A DNA stretch of 64,000 nucleotides from Bacteroidales bacterium (GCA_900770215.1 CAAGJW010000078.1:34232-98231); one strand, 5' to 3'. Counted from the first letter of the stretch, positions 8,742 to 18,011 are shown. Program-made: numbers and translations. The notes: generated by a model not told the origin, from the letters alone.

Positions 8742-9524
8742 ATGCAGCAAGTAAGAGCTAAGAAAGCCCTGGGGCAACACTTCCTGACCGACCTCTCGAT
8801 CGCCGAGCGCATCGCCGGCACCGTGAGCGACTACAGGGGCCTGCCCGTGCTCGAGGTGGGACCCGGCATGGGCGTGCTCACCCAGTTTCTACTGGCCCAG
8901 GGCCACGACCTGAAGGTGGTGGAGCTCGACGGTGAGAGTGTGCATTACCTGCAGGCGGCCTTCCCACAGCTCGAGGGACGCATCGTTGCGGCCGACTTCC
9001 TGCGCCTCGACCTCGACCAGGTGATGGGGCCGGGCCAGTGGGTGGTGATAGGCAACTACCCCTACAACATCTCGTCGCAGATTTTCTTCAAGGTGCTCGA
9101 CTACAAGGACCGCGTGGCTTGCTGCAGCGGCATGCTGCAGCGCGAGGTGGCCCAGCGCATCGCCGCCGGCCCTGGCAGCAAGACCTATGGCATACTCTCG
9201 GTGCTGCTCCAGGCGTGGTACGACATCGAGTATCTCTTCACCGTCGACGAGAACGTGTTCAACCCGCCGCCCAAGGTGAAGTCGGGCGTCGTGAAGCTCG
9301 TGCGCAACGGCGTGAAGCAGCTCGACTGCGACGAGCGCCTGTTTAAGACGGTGGTGAAGACCAGCTTCGGCATGCGCCGCAAGACGCTGCGCAACTCGCT
9401 CAAGAGCCTCTTCCCCAGCGGCAGCCCCGAGCTTGCAGCCTCCATCTTCGACCGCCGGCCCGAGCAGCTGGGCGTGGCCCAGTTTGTAGAGCTCACCCGC
9501 CTGCTCTCGCAGTCGCGCCAGTAG
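8742..9524 (+). CDS. rsmA: 16S rRNA dimethyladenosine transferase (A1518/A1519)
   Basis: 260 residues, the usual size. It dimethylates two adjacent adenines in the 3' end of 16S rRNA. The N-terminal RAKKALGQHFL is the family signature. The SAM motif EVGPG is at 38-42 and the catalytic NYPY (NLPY in most homologues) is at 105-108, followed by NISSQIFFK. The C-terminal helical domain has FNPPPKVKSGVV. The ATG at 8742 gives the standard N-terminus. It is divergent from the flippase-like gene. Confidence 0.96.
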   Translation: MQQVRAKKALGQHFLTDLSIAERIAGTVSDYRGLPVLEVGPGMGVLTQFLLAQGHDLKVVELDGESVHYLQAAFPQLEGRIVAADFLRLDLDQVMGPGQWVVIGNYPYNISSQIFFKVLDYKDRVACCSGMLQREVAQRIAAGPGSKTYGILSVLLQAWYDIEYLFTVDENVFNPPPKVKSGVVKLVRNGVKQLDCDERLFKTVVKTSFGMRRKTLRNSLKSLFPSGSPELAASIFDRRPEQLGVAQFVELTRLLSQSRQ

Positions 9525-9587
9525 CCCCCCGGGAGGACTTTTGCAGCCATGTTGTGGACCGAGTAGAAACGATAACACTGAACCGCC

Positions 9588-10454
9588 ATGATCGATAACT
9601 ATCCCTTTAAACCAGGCGACTGGATAATGGCCGACGACGAGTTTGCAAGGGTCGAGAGCATTTTCCCCATGCATTATGAACCCTACGACATCGCCGGTGC
9701 TGGCAATGACGTTGTGGTGGGCGACTACAAGCACACCGCCGTGTCTTATCACGCCTTCTGCGACTTGCATGGTCGCCTGTGCAGCTCCAAGGCACTTGCC
9801 CGCTGGCAGGCCAAGTGCCAGCCTGCCAGCGACTATGTTACGATCTGTGTCGATGTGGCCCAGGGCAGTGGCGATGCAGCGCTCTCCCTATTGCGCAAGG
9901 CAGCCAGGAAGTTGCCCTCCAGGTTCACCTACTGCGACCACGTGCAACCCATGCTGCGTGCAATAGGTGTCATTGAGGCCGACACGGCAACCACAGCAGA
10001 GCCCGGCAGGGATTACGTGTCGTTTGAGCTGTGCTACCTCCTTGCCGAGCAGAGTGGCAGGCGGCTGTCGTTCTACAAGATGAGGGAGCTGGATTGCTCA
10101 ATCAGCACCACGTCGTCGCCATTGCTCACCTACGAGGCGGTTTTCGTTGCGATGTACCAGCTGGTGCGGCTGTGCAGCCGCCAGCGTGGCTGGGATGCGC
10201 TCGGCCCGCTTGCCGAACGGCTCAAGGTGGCATCTTTCGCACTGTTCAACCGCGATTTTAAGAGCGACGCCATTGCCAGTGACTTCTACAAGCATGCACC
10301 CAAAACGTTCTACACGCGCGACAGTGCCTATTCCGCAATCGCAGGTTTCCTCGTTCGCAACGCGGCAACACTCGGCATTGAGGATTTTGCCCGCCAAGTG
10401 AGCGGCCGAGATGAGCAAGTCGTGAGACTGTATCATCAATTGCTGGGCGTGTAA
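9588..10454 (+). CDS. Hypothetical protein
   Basis: 288 residues, soluble, with no signal peptide or membrane helix. The N-terminus MIDNYPFKPGDWIMADDEFARVESIF looks like a small beta-barrel opening (PGDW, then V-SIF) as seen in many Bacteroidales proteins of unknown function. The C-terminal half is helical. It starts 63 nt after rsmA and may be co-transcribed. Codon use matches the host. No family recognised. Confidence 0.7.
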   Translation: MIDNYPFKPGDWIMADDEFARVESIFPMHYEPYDIAGAGNDVVVGDYKHTAVSYHAFCDLHGRLCSSKALARWQAKCQPASDYVTICVDVAQGSGDAALSLLRKAARKLPSRFTYCDHVQPMLRAIGVIEADTATTAEPGRDYVSFELCYLLAEQSGRRLSFYKMRELDCSISTTSSPLLTYEAVFVAMYQLVRLCSRQRGWDALGPLAERLKVASFALFNRDFKSDAIASDFYKHAPKTFYTRDSAYSAIAGFLVRNAATLGIEDFARQVSGRDEQVVRLYHQLLGV

Positions 10455-10583
10455 GTCTGTCGTCTTGCTGCAATGCAAGCCTTTTACTTCTCTCTACACA
10501 CTCTGTGCCGCCACGATGGCACATGCACACGGTTGCAGCTGCTTGTGTGTGGGCACGGCAATTTCAGTTTTTTGGCTGTTTTC

Positions 10584-10614
10584 TTGCAATCGTGCTTGGA
10601 AATGACTATTTTTG
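10584..10614 (+). promoter_or_regulatory. frr promoter
   Basis: TTGC (10584-10587), 19 nt, then TATTTTTG (10607-10614). Transcription would begin near 10621, about 55 nt before the frr start. Confidence 0.65.
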
Positions 10615-10675
10615 AAGACCGAAGACCGAAAAGACAACTATTCAATAATCATAAAACAAAAAACAACTGACTGAC

Positions 10676-11236
10676 ATGAGTGACGTAAATACTTATCTCA
10701 ATCCTGCTGAGAAGAAAATGAAAGAGGCTGTGGCTTATCTCGAAGACGCCCTGGCCCACATACGCGCAGGAAAGGCCAATGTGAGAATCCTCGACGATGT
10801 GAAGGTGAACGCCTATGGCCAGAAGATGCCCATCTCGGGCGTGGCCAACATTGCCACCCCCGATGCCCGCAGCATCACCATCACCCCCTGGGACCGCAAC
10901 AACATCAGGGCCATCGAGAAGGCTATCATGGACTCCAACGTGGGCATCACCCCCGAAAACAACGGAGAGGTCATACGCCTCAACATCCCGCCCCTCACCG
11001 AGGAGCGCCGCAAGCAGCTCGTGAAGGACTCCAAGGCCGAGGCCGAAAAGGCCAAGGTGAGTGTGCGCAACGCCCGCCGCGAGGCCATCGAGGGCTTGAA
11101 AAAAGCGCTCAAGACGGGCCTGAGCGAGGACAACGAGAAGGATGCCGAGACCCGGGTGCAGAAGCTGCACGACAAGTACCTGAAAGACATCGACGTGGTC
11201 TTTGCCGCCAAGGAAAAAGAAATACTCACTGTGTAG
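10676..11236 (+). CDS. frr: Ribosome recycling factor
   Basis: 186 residues, the canonical length. It splits post-termination ribosomes together with EF-G. Conserved segments are visible in order: HIRAGKANVRILDDVKV, YGQKMPISGVANI, ITPWDRNNIRAIEKAI, and IRLNIPPLTEERRKQLVK. The start ATG at 10676 follows an A-rich leader. Transcribed alone, with a strong terminator downstream. Confidence 0.97.
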   Translation: MSDVNTYLNPAEKKMKEAVAYLEDALAHIRAGKANVRILDDVKVNAYGQKMPISGVANIATPDARSITITPWDRNNIRAIEKAIMDSNVGITPENNGEVIRLNIPPLTEERRKQLVKDSKAEAEKAKVSVRNARREAIEGLKKALKTGLSEDNEKDAETRVQKLHDKYLKDIDVVFAAKEKEILTV

Positions 11237-11276
11237 AGCAGCGGTGCATCGCGCCACATTGCCGCGCGCCATAGGG

Positions 11277-11314
11277 CAGGGGCAGCCAGCGAGTGCACTC
11301 GCTGGCTGCCCCTG
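11277..11314 (+). terminator. Long perfect palindrome, frr terminator
   Basis: Nineteen bases (11277-11295) are followed immediately by their exact reverse complement (11296-11314); it sits 40 nt after the frr stop. The T-rich tract after it is modest, so it may work as a bidirectional stop signal. Confidence 0.7.
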
Positions 11315-11553
11315 CTGCTCTTGGTTTTGGATTTGTTACACATATATCCCTATGATAAACGCTAAAAGCACTGTTCTTCAAAAGAAAAGCAATAGTGTGA
11401 CGTTAGAACTATATTTGCAACAATTGGATACAGTATTATGATATAGCAGACCGGATAATCTTATTAGCTGTATATTGTTAAACGACTTACTCTTTTTTCA
11501 GGTGTTTTAATTATATATTGCAGGTGGCCAATTTTGTGATTTGCAATACATTT
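11315..11553. other. AT-rich intergenic stretch between frr and the RHS locus
   Basis: Composition falls sharply here, continuing through the gene at 11554. A 29-codon frame (11352-11441) is visible but unsupported. The low GC on the frr-distal side suggests the left edge of imported DNA. Confidence 0.4.
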
Positions 11554-12111
11554 TCACATTTCCTTGTGTATTGAGCACAATGGCGTGAATTGAGAGTGGT
11601 TATACGAGAGTGAAACATATCCTCCCAGGCATTGAAACCTGGAGAATTCATGAACGTTGAGCACATAATATCCCGTTTTACTGTCATAAACGCAATGTCT
11701 ATACTTCTCACTAGAAATAGTGTCAATCACAAATTGTCTCGAGCGAATGCCCACGATGTTGCTTCCATCAATGTCTTCATTGGGACAATAAATATTGGTT
11801 TTCCCTAAAGAATCCTTGAAGAAGGTGATGCAGAAATTCGCATTGTCATATCTCGCAATCTTTATGTAATCGGATTTCTTCACATTCAAAGCATCGATTT
11901 TGTCAGAAAACAAAATATATCGATAATCGCTATTCTGCGGGTCATCCAAAAATTCCATATAAATGTCGTGATATGGGTTGTAATAAATTCCATATCGCTC
12001 GCTTTCATGATATTCTGGTTTCGGCCACATGTTGTATAGTAGTGTAACCAGTCCTGCGACCACGATTGCCAGACATGTAATCGTCGTTTTATTAAAAATA
12101 CATCCTTTCAT
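11554..12111 (-). CDS. Membrane-anchored hypothetical protein, candidate immunity partner of the RHS tip
   Basis: 185 residues from the ATG at 12109-12111; the longer TTG start is less likely. An N-terminal hydrophobic helix (TTITCLAIVVAGLVTLLY) is followed by a soluble domain of about 150 residues, GC-poor. It begins 14 nt after the stop of the RHS gene on the same strand, which is where immunity genes of RHS and other polymorphic toxins usually lie. Function is inferred from position only; no immunity family was recognised. Confidence 0.55.
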   Translation of the reverse strand: MKGCIFNKTTITCLAIVVAGLVTLLYNMWPKPEYHESERYGIYYNPYHDIYMEFLDDPQNSDYRYILFSDKIDALNVKKSDYIKIARYDNANFCITFFKDSLGKTNIYCPNEDIDGSNIVGIRSRQFVIDTISSEKYRHCVYDSKTGYYVLNVHEFSRFQCLGGYVSLSYNHSQFTPLCSIHKEM

Positions 12112-12125
12112 CCTATAACAATTTT

Positions 12126-13718
12126 TTACCAATCAATGGGAACTGGAATGTCTGGCAGCAGTTTGTTCCACAACTTTATGCCTTCTTGCCAACCCAAAAA
12201 TTCCGCATTTACAGTGGAAAGCTCTTCAATGCCAAGTCGCTTGTTACTAAACATTTCATAGGTGTCAAAAGCAACTCTTGCAATTCCCCAAGAAACTCCA
12301 TTTACTCCTGCCACATAACCAGCAGCCCAATTGCCTATGTCTCTAGCCGAACTTATAATTATTTTCCCATCTATCTCATTCCCGACAGACATTCCCCGAT
12401 ACTGATGTTCTACAGAGTTTCTCGAATTGCCAACATTCTTGAAATCCCATTTGTGTTTTGCACGCCCCCAATCACTAACATACTTAGCCAAATTAGGATG
12501 TGACTTAACTTCCATTTGAAATTTCATCCCGCTTTTGTCATTGAGATCAATAATGCTCTTTACCACATGTCCCTTTTTACCATCTTTACCTGATGCAAAA
12601 AATGTAGTCAAACTTGGTGTCACACCAATTATGCGCTTTTTACCCTTTTCTATTACATAGACATTCTTGTCATTATCTTCCAAATAAACACTTTGCACTT
12701 GAAATCTATTATTACCTAAGGGGATGACTTGAGTGCTTTTCCCGGAGGGGTCGGTGAAGCGCACGGGGTTGCCGGCGCACCACAGGTAGGGGCTGAGGCC
12801 GCTGTATTTCTCGGCCAGGAGGTCTTGGGTTGTGGTGCGGCCCAGGGCAGGATCCATGTGTCGGGCCTCAAAATCGTAAAAGTCGGCGCCGGCCTGCCGG
12901 TTGAGCTCCTTGCCAGTGTACTTGCAGGGCTGCACGCCGGCGGCTATGACACTGGGGCCGTGCAGCATGCCGTAGGGGTAGTAGCTGTTCACCTCCTCCA
13001 GGGTGCCGTCGTCGGCCACCACGGCGCGCACGTCGCCGCGGTAGTCCTTCACATAGTAGTGGTAGCCCGTCGAGTCCCTGTAGCCCGCGTCGTTGGCCAC
13101 GCGCTCGAGCGTGCCGTTGCAGTAGATGTGGCCGGCGCAGTAGTCGCGGGTCGTCAAGGTCCTGACCGGGGGCTCGATGCCCGTGCTGCCGCCCGTGTCT
13201 GCCGCCCGTGCCGTCCGGCTGCCCGAGGCGCGCAGGCTGCCTGCACCTGCGCCCGGCTCGCCGTCGATGACGGCGACGTTGTTGAGCAAGTGCTCCACCC
13301 GCAGCTTGCGCCCGTCGGCGTCGTAGGTGTAGCGGGTCTCGTGCCCGTCGGCGAAGCGCACTGCCTGTGGCAGGTTCAGCACGTTGTAGGCGATGCTGTG
13401 CAGGCCCCTGTTGCGGTCGCTGGTCATGTTGCCGTTGGCATCGTAGGTGTATTCCTCGGCCCGGTCGGCGCCGTCCTTGAAGTCCATAGCGTCGGCATAG
13501 GTGAGGCCGTCGGCCCGGTCGGCCGCCTTTTTCAGCTGGTTGCCGCTGTAGGCGAGGCTCAGGTCGTCGATGTCGCCAAAGGTCCACACCGTGCTTCCCG
13601 GCGTGGTCACGGCCTCGCTCAGCCCCTTGCGGTGCAGCATCGTTGTTGTCCTGAATCGTTTCATATCACACATCAATTTAAAGTGAAACACCCAAACTCG
13701 CCGGTTCCGCGATCTCAT
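12126..13718 (-). CDS. Orphan RHS-core protein with variable C-terminal toxin-like tip
   Basis: 530 residues. Residues about 60-330 carry YD-type repeats (YTYDANGNMTSDRNRG, TRYTYDADGRKLRVEH) and the RHS core end: YYPYGM, KYTGKELNRQAGADFYDFEARHMDPALGRTTTQD, then NPVRFTDPSGK. The following ~200 residues (DNA 12126-12735) drop abruptly to low GC and form the variable tip, with KHKWDFKN and DIGNWAAGYVAGVNG motifs that tentatively resemble polymorphic toxin type 44. The large N-terminal shell and a signal peptide are missing, so this is a cassette or a truncated copy. The start is uncertain: ATG at 13718, or ATGs 15-18 codons downstream. The next gene is the candidate immunity gene. Confidence 0.75.
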   Translation of the reverse strand: MRSRNRRVWVFHFKLMCDMKRFRTTTMLHRKGLSEAVTTPGSTVWTFGDIDDLSLAYSGNQLKKAADRADGLTYADAMDFKDGADRAEEYTYDANGNMTSDRNRGLHSIAYNVLNLPQAVRFADGHETRYTYDADGRKLRVEHLLNNVAVIDGEPGAGAGSLRASGSRTARAADTGGSTGIEPPVRTLTTRDYCAGHIYCNGTLERVANDAGYRDSTGYHYYVKDYRGDVRAVVADDGTLEEVNSYYPYGMLHGPSVIAAGVQPCKYTGKELNRQAGADFYDFEARHMDPALGRTTTQDLLAEKYSGLSPYLWCAGNPVRFTDPSGKSTQVIPLGNNRFQVQSVYLEDNDKNVYVIEKGKKRIIGVTPSLTTFFASGKDGKKGHVVKSIIDLNDKSGMKFQMEVKSHPNLAKYVSDWGRAKHKWDFKNVGNSRNSVEHQYRGMSVGNEIDGKIIISSARDIGNWAAGYVAGVNGVSWGIARVAFDTYEMFSNKRLGIEELSTVNAEFLGWQEGIKLWNKLLPDIPVPIDW

Positions 13719-14032
13719 GACCGCCCGTGGCCCCCTTCATCCGCAGGGCTGCTTCAAGTATGTTTGTCCCCAACTGATGGCCAGTGGATTGACTTGACGA
13801 GATGATTGTTCTCACCAGCCCATGTGCCGACGGCAGAAAATGCAAAAAGGACGACAATGTCAAGATATGAACGTGAGGATGCTTGCATAAAGGTTTAATA
13901 TGACTTTGCCGCTAAGATAATCAATATTTTGAAATATGCAAAATATTAAGGCATGTTGTGCAACATAATATGCGATAATATTCATGGTCTTGTCACATTT
14001 CACATTGCCCCTGCTGCTCTTGTGTGGTGGGG
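13719..14032. other. Intergenic stretch upstream of the RHS cassette
   Basis: About 310 nt, AT-rich in its right half. No gene or clear promoter is seen. An intact RHS gene would continue into this interval, so it may hold decayed RHS sequence, but I could not recognise any. Confidence 0.4.
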
Positions 14033-14923
14033 TCAGTAGTTGCTGAGGGCTTTTTTGAGCTCGGTCACGATCTGGGCCTTGAGCTCGGGCGGGCTGATGA
14101 CCTCGATGTTGCTGCCGCGGCTCATGATTTCCTCTTTGAGGTCGTAGGTGAGCTTCATGCGGTAGTGGAATATCGAGTAGCTGTCGTGCACCTCCTCGCG
14201 CTGCGAGGGGTGCAGGGGCAGGGCCCGCATGTACTTGGCCTGGGTGCTGGTGGCCCGCAGCACGATGTCCTTGGGCTCGTCTTGGCTGGAGGTGATGCCA
14301 AAGCAGTCTTTGAAGAAGTTCATGGGGTCGAAGCCCTGGGGCATGGAGAACTTGTCGCCCGTGATGTGCAGGTCGGTCATGCGGTCGAGCGCGTAGGTCT
14401 TCACGCGCTTGTCTTTCAGGTCGAAGCCTATCACATACCACAGTTGCTTGAAAATTTTCACAAAGTAGGGCTCGAGAGTGACGTGGGTGGCGTTGACGCG
14501 CTGGTAGCTGTGGTAGTCGTACTTGATGCGCAGGCCCTGCTTCATGGCTTGCACCACGATGGGCAGGTGCTGGCGTGCCGAGGGCACATTCTCGAGGATG
14601 ATGCGGCTGCTCACGTCTTGCGAGTCGCTGAGCATGCCGTTGATCGACATCGAGTCGAGCAGCCAGCGGCTGAGCCGCGACTGGGCCTCGGTCTCGTCGT
14701 GGGCGATGTAGTACTCATAGGTGGCTCGGTCGCAGGCCAGGGTGATGCCAAACATGTCGTAGATGGCATCGCGGTAGTTGAAAAACGTGCGCCGCGACAG
14801 GGGCTTGCCGTCGCTCAACGACGAGAGGCGCCACTGCTCGCTCAGCTCGTCGAAGGTGATGCGCTTGCGGCGCTCCACCGTGTCGATGAGCCACACATAT
14901 TTTGCCACTTGGTTGCGTGCCAT
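14033..14923 (-). CDS. WYL-domain transcriptional regulator
   Basis: 296 residues. An N-terminal winged HTH (ITFDELSEQW through LSRRTFFNYRDAIYDMFGI, about 22-60) is followed by the WYL module: LRIKYDYHSY, then VTLEPYFVKIFKQLWYVIGFD and VKTYALDRM. WYL domains sense ligands, often nucleic acid or nucleotide-like. It begins 13 nt after the symporter gene on the same strand and is likely the last gene of the NamZ operon, possibly its regulator. The target is unknown. Confidence 0.88.
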   Translation of the reverse strand: MARNQVAKYVWLIDTVERRKRITFDELSEQWRLSSLSDGKPLSRRTFFNYRDAIYDMFGITLACDRATYEYYIAHDETEAQSRLSRWLLDSMSINGMLSDSQDVSSRIILENVPSARQHLPIVVQAMKQGLRIKYDYHSYQRVNATHVTLEPYFVKIFKQLWYVIGFDLKDKRVKTYALDRMTDLHITGDKFSMPQGFDPMNFFKDCFGITSSQDEPKDIVLRATSTQAKYMRALPLHPSQREEVHDSYSIFHYRMKLTYDLKEEIMSRGSNIEVISPPELKAQIVTELKKALSNY

Positions 14924-14936
14924 GCTGCCTGCTATT

Positions 14937-16400
14937 TTATTGCTCGGCCTTGTTGCACCGCAGCGCTATCAAGCCCAGTATGGTGAAGGCGGCGTTGTAG
15001 AGCAGCAGCTCGAAGCCTATCTCGTAGGCCCAGTACTGCTTGGCCACATATTGCAGCACCCAGCTGAGCACGGGCGCGGCGATGCACACCACGGGCACCC
15101 ACTTGTCGCGCACGCTCGACTTGCTGAACATGCCGTAGGCAAAGAGTCCCAGGATGGGCCCGTAGGTGTAGCTGGCCAGGGCGTAGACGAGCTTGATGGC
15201 GCTGTCGTTGTTGGCATAGTAAAAGGCCAGGATGATGAGGCCCATGATGGCGGCCATCGTGATGTGCACCATCTTGCGGGTCTTGCCCAGCTGCTTGTCG
15301 GTTTGCTTCTTGTCGCTGCCCAGGATGTCGACCACAAACGAGTTGGTGAGCGCTGTCAGGGCCGAGCCGGCTGCCGAGTAGCCTGCCGAGACAAAGCCCA
15401 GCACAAAGAGGATGCCCACAATCACGGGCATGCCCTTGTCCCAAGCCACGAGGCTGAACAGGGTGTCGGCCTTCTCGGGCGTGGCGATGCCGTGGGCCCG
15501 GGTGTAGAGCACAAGTATCGAACCTAAAATGAGGAAGAGCCCCACTACAAACACTTGCACGATGCCGCTCACCACCAGGCCTTTCTTCGACTCCTTCACG
15601 TTCTTGCTGGCCAGCGTGCGCTGCATGAGGTCCTGGTCGAGACCGGTCATGGCGATGACCATGAAGATGCCTGCCAGGAATTGCTTCCAGAAGTAGGTGC
15701 CCTCGCTGGGGTTGTCGAAGTAGAAGATGCGCGTGGTGCCGCTGTCGGCGACCTTGCTGGCGATGTTGCCCTCGCCGCCCAGGCCCTTGGCCACAAACAC
15801 GATGCACAGCACTACCGAGAGAATGAGGCACAGGCTCTTGAGCGTGTCGGTCCATATCACGGTCTTCACGCCGCCCTGCAGGGTGTAGAGGAAGATGAGG
15901 GCAATGGTGATGACGATGTTGACAATGAAGGGAATGTGCAGCGGGTCGAAGACGAGCAGCTGCAGGCTCACGCACACCACCAGGAAGCGCACTGCCGCAC
16001 CCAGCATCTTGCTCACAAAGAAGAACCAGGCGCCGGTCTTGTGGGTGCGGGCCCCGAAGCGCTCCTCGAGGTAGCCGTAGATCGACTTGAGGTGGCGCTT
16101 GAAAAACAGCGGCATGAGCACATAGGCTATCACAAAGTAGCCCACGGCAAAGCCCAGCACCATCTGCATGTAGCTGTATTGCGAGGCGATGACCATGCCG
16201 GGCACCGAGATGAAGGTGACGCCCGATATGGGTGCGCCTATCATGGCGATGGCCACGATAAACCAGGGTGCTTGATGTCCGCCGGTGAGGGCGGTGTTGG
16301 TGTCGCTCTTGCGCGAGGCCAGCCATGAGATAATGAAGAGAATGATGAAGTATCCTACCAGGGTGGCCAGGACAATGGTTGCTTTCTGTAGATCGGTCAT
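14937..16400 (-). CDS. Sodium:solute symporter (SSS family)
   Basis: 487 residues with about 13 membrane helices, standard for the family. Visible signatures: the N-terminal helix followed by GHQAPWFIVAIAMIGAPISGVTFISVPG, YLEERFG after helix 3, and GGVKTVIWTDTLKS with GLDQDLMQRTLASKN later. It imports a solute with sodium. It is 21 nt downstream of the lipoprotein NamZ, which suggests uptake of a product of that enzyme such as MurNAc; this is inference from adjacency. Confidence 0.9.
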   Translation of the reverse strand: MTDLQKATIVLATLVGYFIILFIISWLASRKSDTNTALTGGHQAPWFIVAIAMIGAPISGVTFISVPGMVIASQYSYMQMVLGFAVGYFVIAYVLMPLFFKRHLKSIYGYLEERFGARTHKTGAWFFFVSKMLGAAVRFLVVCVSLQLLVFDPLHIPFIVNIVITIALIFLYTLQGGVKTVIWTDTLKSLCLILSVVLCIVFVAKGLGGEGNIASKVADSGTTRIFYFDNPSEGTYFWKQFLAGIFMVIAMTGLDQDLMQRTLASKNVKESKKGLVVSGIVQVFVVGLFLILGSILVLYTRAHGIATPEKADTLFSLVAWDKGMPVIVGILFVLGFVSAGYSAAGSALTALTNSFVVDILGSDKKQTDKQLGKTRKMVHITMAAIMGLIILAFYYANNDSAIKLVYALASYTYGPILGLFAYGMFSKSSVRDKWVPVVCIAAPVLSWVLQYVAKQYWAYEIGFELLLYNAAFTILGLIALRCNKAEQ

Positions 16401-16421
16401 GTTGTTGTTGCTGTGTAGAGA

Positions 16422-17672
16422 TTATTCTTTATATAAGAGATAGGGCTTGCGTTGAGCCTTGAATTTCTCGATGTCTTTTTGCCAGGTGGCTTTGATGTGC
16501 TTGGCGCTCTTGCCGGCCACAATCATGTCGTAGACCTGGGTGTTGCCCATGAGCAGGTTGAAGAAGTTGCGCTCGCCCTCCTTGAGCAGGAATGGCTTGC
16601 CCTGGCGGTGCAGGTTGTTGTAGGCATCGATCACATAGTCGAGGTTGATGCCGCCGGCTATCACTTGCTCGGGATCGAGCCCGCGCAGGTCAACGCCGTG
16701 GCACAGCTTGCCCAGTTGTGGCGGTGTCTTGGCACCGAAACGGCTGGTGGGGGTGAAGGTGAACTTGTAGCCCTTCATCTCGGGGCTGCCATAGCACTGG
16801 AAGGGGAAGTCGGTGCCTCGGCCCAGGCTCACCGTTGTGCCCTCAAAGTAGCACAGGCTGGGGTAGAGGTACACGCTCAGCATGTTGGGCAGGTTGGGGC
16901 TCGGGGCCACGGGCAGCTTGTAGCGTGTGCGGTGGGTGTAGTTGAGGCAGGGGATGACCGTGAGGTCGACCCGCTTGCCGTCTTGCAGCCAGCCCTCGCC
17001 GTTGGCCATGCGGGCCAGCTCGCCCATGGTCATGCCGTAGACCGTGGGGATGGGCAGGTAGCCCACGCCGCTCTTGAGCTTCATGTCGAGGATGGGGCCG
17101 TCGACGGTCATGCCGTTGGGGTTGGGGCGGTCGAGCACCACCACTTGCTTGCCATAGTGGGCTGCTGCATCCATGAGGTGGATCATGGTCACATAGTAGG
17201 TGTAGAAGCGCAGGCCCACATCCTGGAGGTCGATGACCACGACATCACACTTGTCCATCGTTTCCTTGCTGGGCATGGGCGACTTGCCGTCGTAGAGCGA
17301 GGCGATGGGAATGCCCGTCTTCTCGTCGACGCCGCTGGCCACTTTCTCGCCAGCGTCGGCCTTGCCGCGAAATCCGTGCTCGGGCGAGAAGATGGTCACG
17401 ACCTGAAGCCCCTGCTCGAGCATGATGTCGAGCACATGCTTGTCGCCCACAATGCCCGTCTGGTTGCTCAGCAGGGCGATGCGCTTGCCCTTGAGCAGGG
17501 GTACATACTCGCTGGTGCGGGCGGCACCCACGATGACTTGGCTTGATTCTTGCCCAGCGGCTGCAGGCTTGGCAGCTGGTGCACTCGATCTCGATGTGCC
17601 ACTGGTGCACGCGGCGCTTGCCATCATCGAGAGGCAGGCTGCCGAGAGCAGTGCAATTCTGAAAAAGTTCAT
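16422..17672 (-). CDS. namZ: Exo-beta-N-acetylmuramidase NamZ family (DUF1343) lipoprotein
   Basis: 416 residues. The signal peptide ends in a lipobox with cysteine at 22, so the mature protein is lipid-anchored. Family motifs in order: LLSNQTG, TIFSPEHGFRG, IPIASLYDG, VVIDLQDVGLRFYTYYVTM, VLDRPNPNG, and EGTTVSLGRGTDFPFQ. NamZ releases terminal MurNAc from peptidoglycan fragments. It is the first gene of a leftward operon with a symporter and a WYL regulator, consistent with peptidoglycan salvage. Confidence 0.9.
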   Translation of the reverse strand: MNFFRIALLSAACLSMMASAACTSGTSRSSAPAAKPAAAGQESSQVIVGAARTSEYVPLLKGKRIALLSNQTGIVGDKHVLDIMLEQGLQVVTIFSPEHGFRGKADAGEKVASGVDEKTGIPIASLYDGKSPMPSKETMDKCDVVVIDLQDVGLRFYTYYVTMIHLMDAAAHYGKQVVVLDRPNPNGMTVDGPILDMKLKSGVGYLPIPTVYGMTMGELARMANGEGWLQDGKRVDLTVIPCLNYTHRTRYKLPVAPSPNLPNMLSVYLYPSLCYFEGTTVSLGRGTDFPFQCYGSPEMKGYKFTFTPTSRFGAKTPPQLGKLCHGVDLRGLDPEQVIAGGINLDYVIDAYNNLHRQGKPFLLKEGERNFFNLLMGNTQVYDMIVAGKSAKHIKATWQKDIEKFKAQRKPYLLYKE

Positions 17673-17700
17673 ATTGATGGTGGTTAATAAATTTCTCGTG

Positions 17701-17731
17701 CAAACTTACAAAATATTCTTGACACAGCCAA
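17701..17731 (-). promoter_or_regulatory. Promoter of the namZ operon
   Basis: On the minus strand TTGG (17728-17731), 19 nt, then TAAGTTTG (17701-17708). Start of transcription is expected near 17694, about 22 nt before the ATG. Confidence 0.7.
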
Positions 17732-17737
17732 CAGGCA

Positions 17738-17768
17738 TTGCACGTCTCGCGGCTGTTGCCTAACTTTG
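17738..17768 (+). promoter_or_regulatory. Promoter of the tandem cysteine-cluster genes
   Basis: TTGC (17738-17741), 19 nt, then TAACTTTG (17761-17768). The ATG is only 8 nt past the -7 box, so the transcript would be leaderless or nearly so. It is divergent from the namZ promoter. Confidence 0.7.
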
Positions 17769-17776
17769 TGCTCGTT

Positions 17777-17998
17777 ATGGGAAGCATACTGATTAAAGAC
17801 ACTACACGCGAAGAGCGCATCAGGATATTGAACCGCTCGCTGGGCCAGTGCGGCGGCGGTTGCGAGAACTGCTCGAGCTGCTGGCTGGGCGGCGGCAGCG
17901 TCGACGGCATCTATCAAGACTATATCGACGGCAAGCGCGAGATTGCCGAAATCAACCGCGACTACAGTCGCCTCCATGCCGGGTTGCAAAAAGGTTGA
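17777..17998 (+). CDS. Small cysteine-cluster protein, copy 1
   Basis: 73 residues starting MGSILIKDTTREERIRIL. The centre holds CGGGCENCSSCW, a C-x3-C-x2-C-x2-C cluster suited to binding a metal or Fe-S cluster. The C-terminal half has DGIYQDYIDGKREIAEIN. The ATG at 17777 is chosen because it fits the promoter; the upstream extension would cover the promoter itself. It is a paralogue of the next gene. Function is not known. Confidence 0.7.
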   Translation: MGSILIKDTTREERIRILNRSLGQCGGGCENCSSCWLGGGSVDGIYQDYIDGKREIAEINRDYSRLHAGLQKG

Positions 17999-18011
17999 CC
18001 GGTGCAGTATC

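Noticed and set aside
11352..11441. 29-codon frame after frr
   Set aside because: Too short, no promoter, no recognised match.
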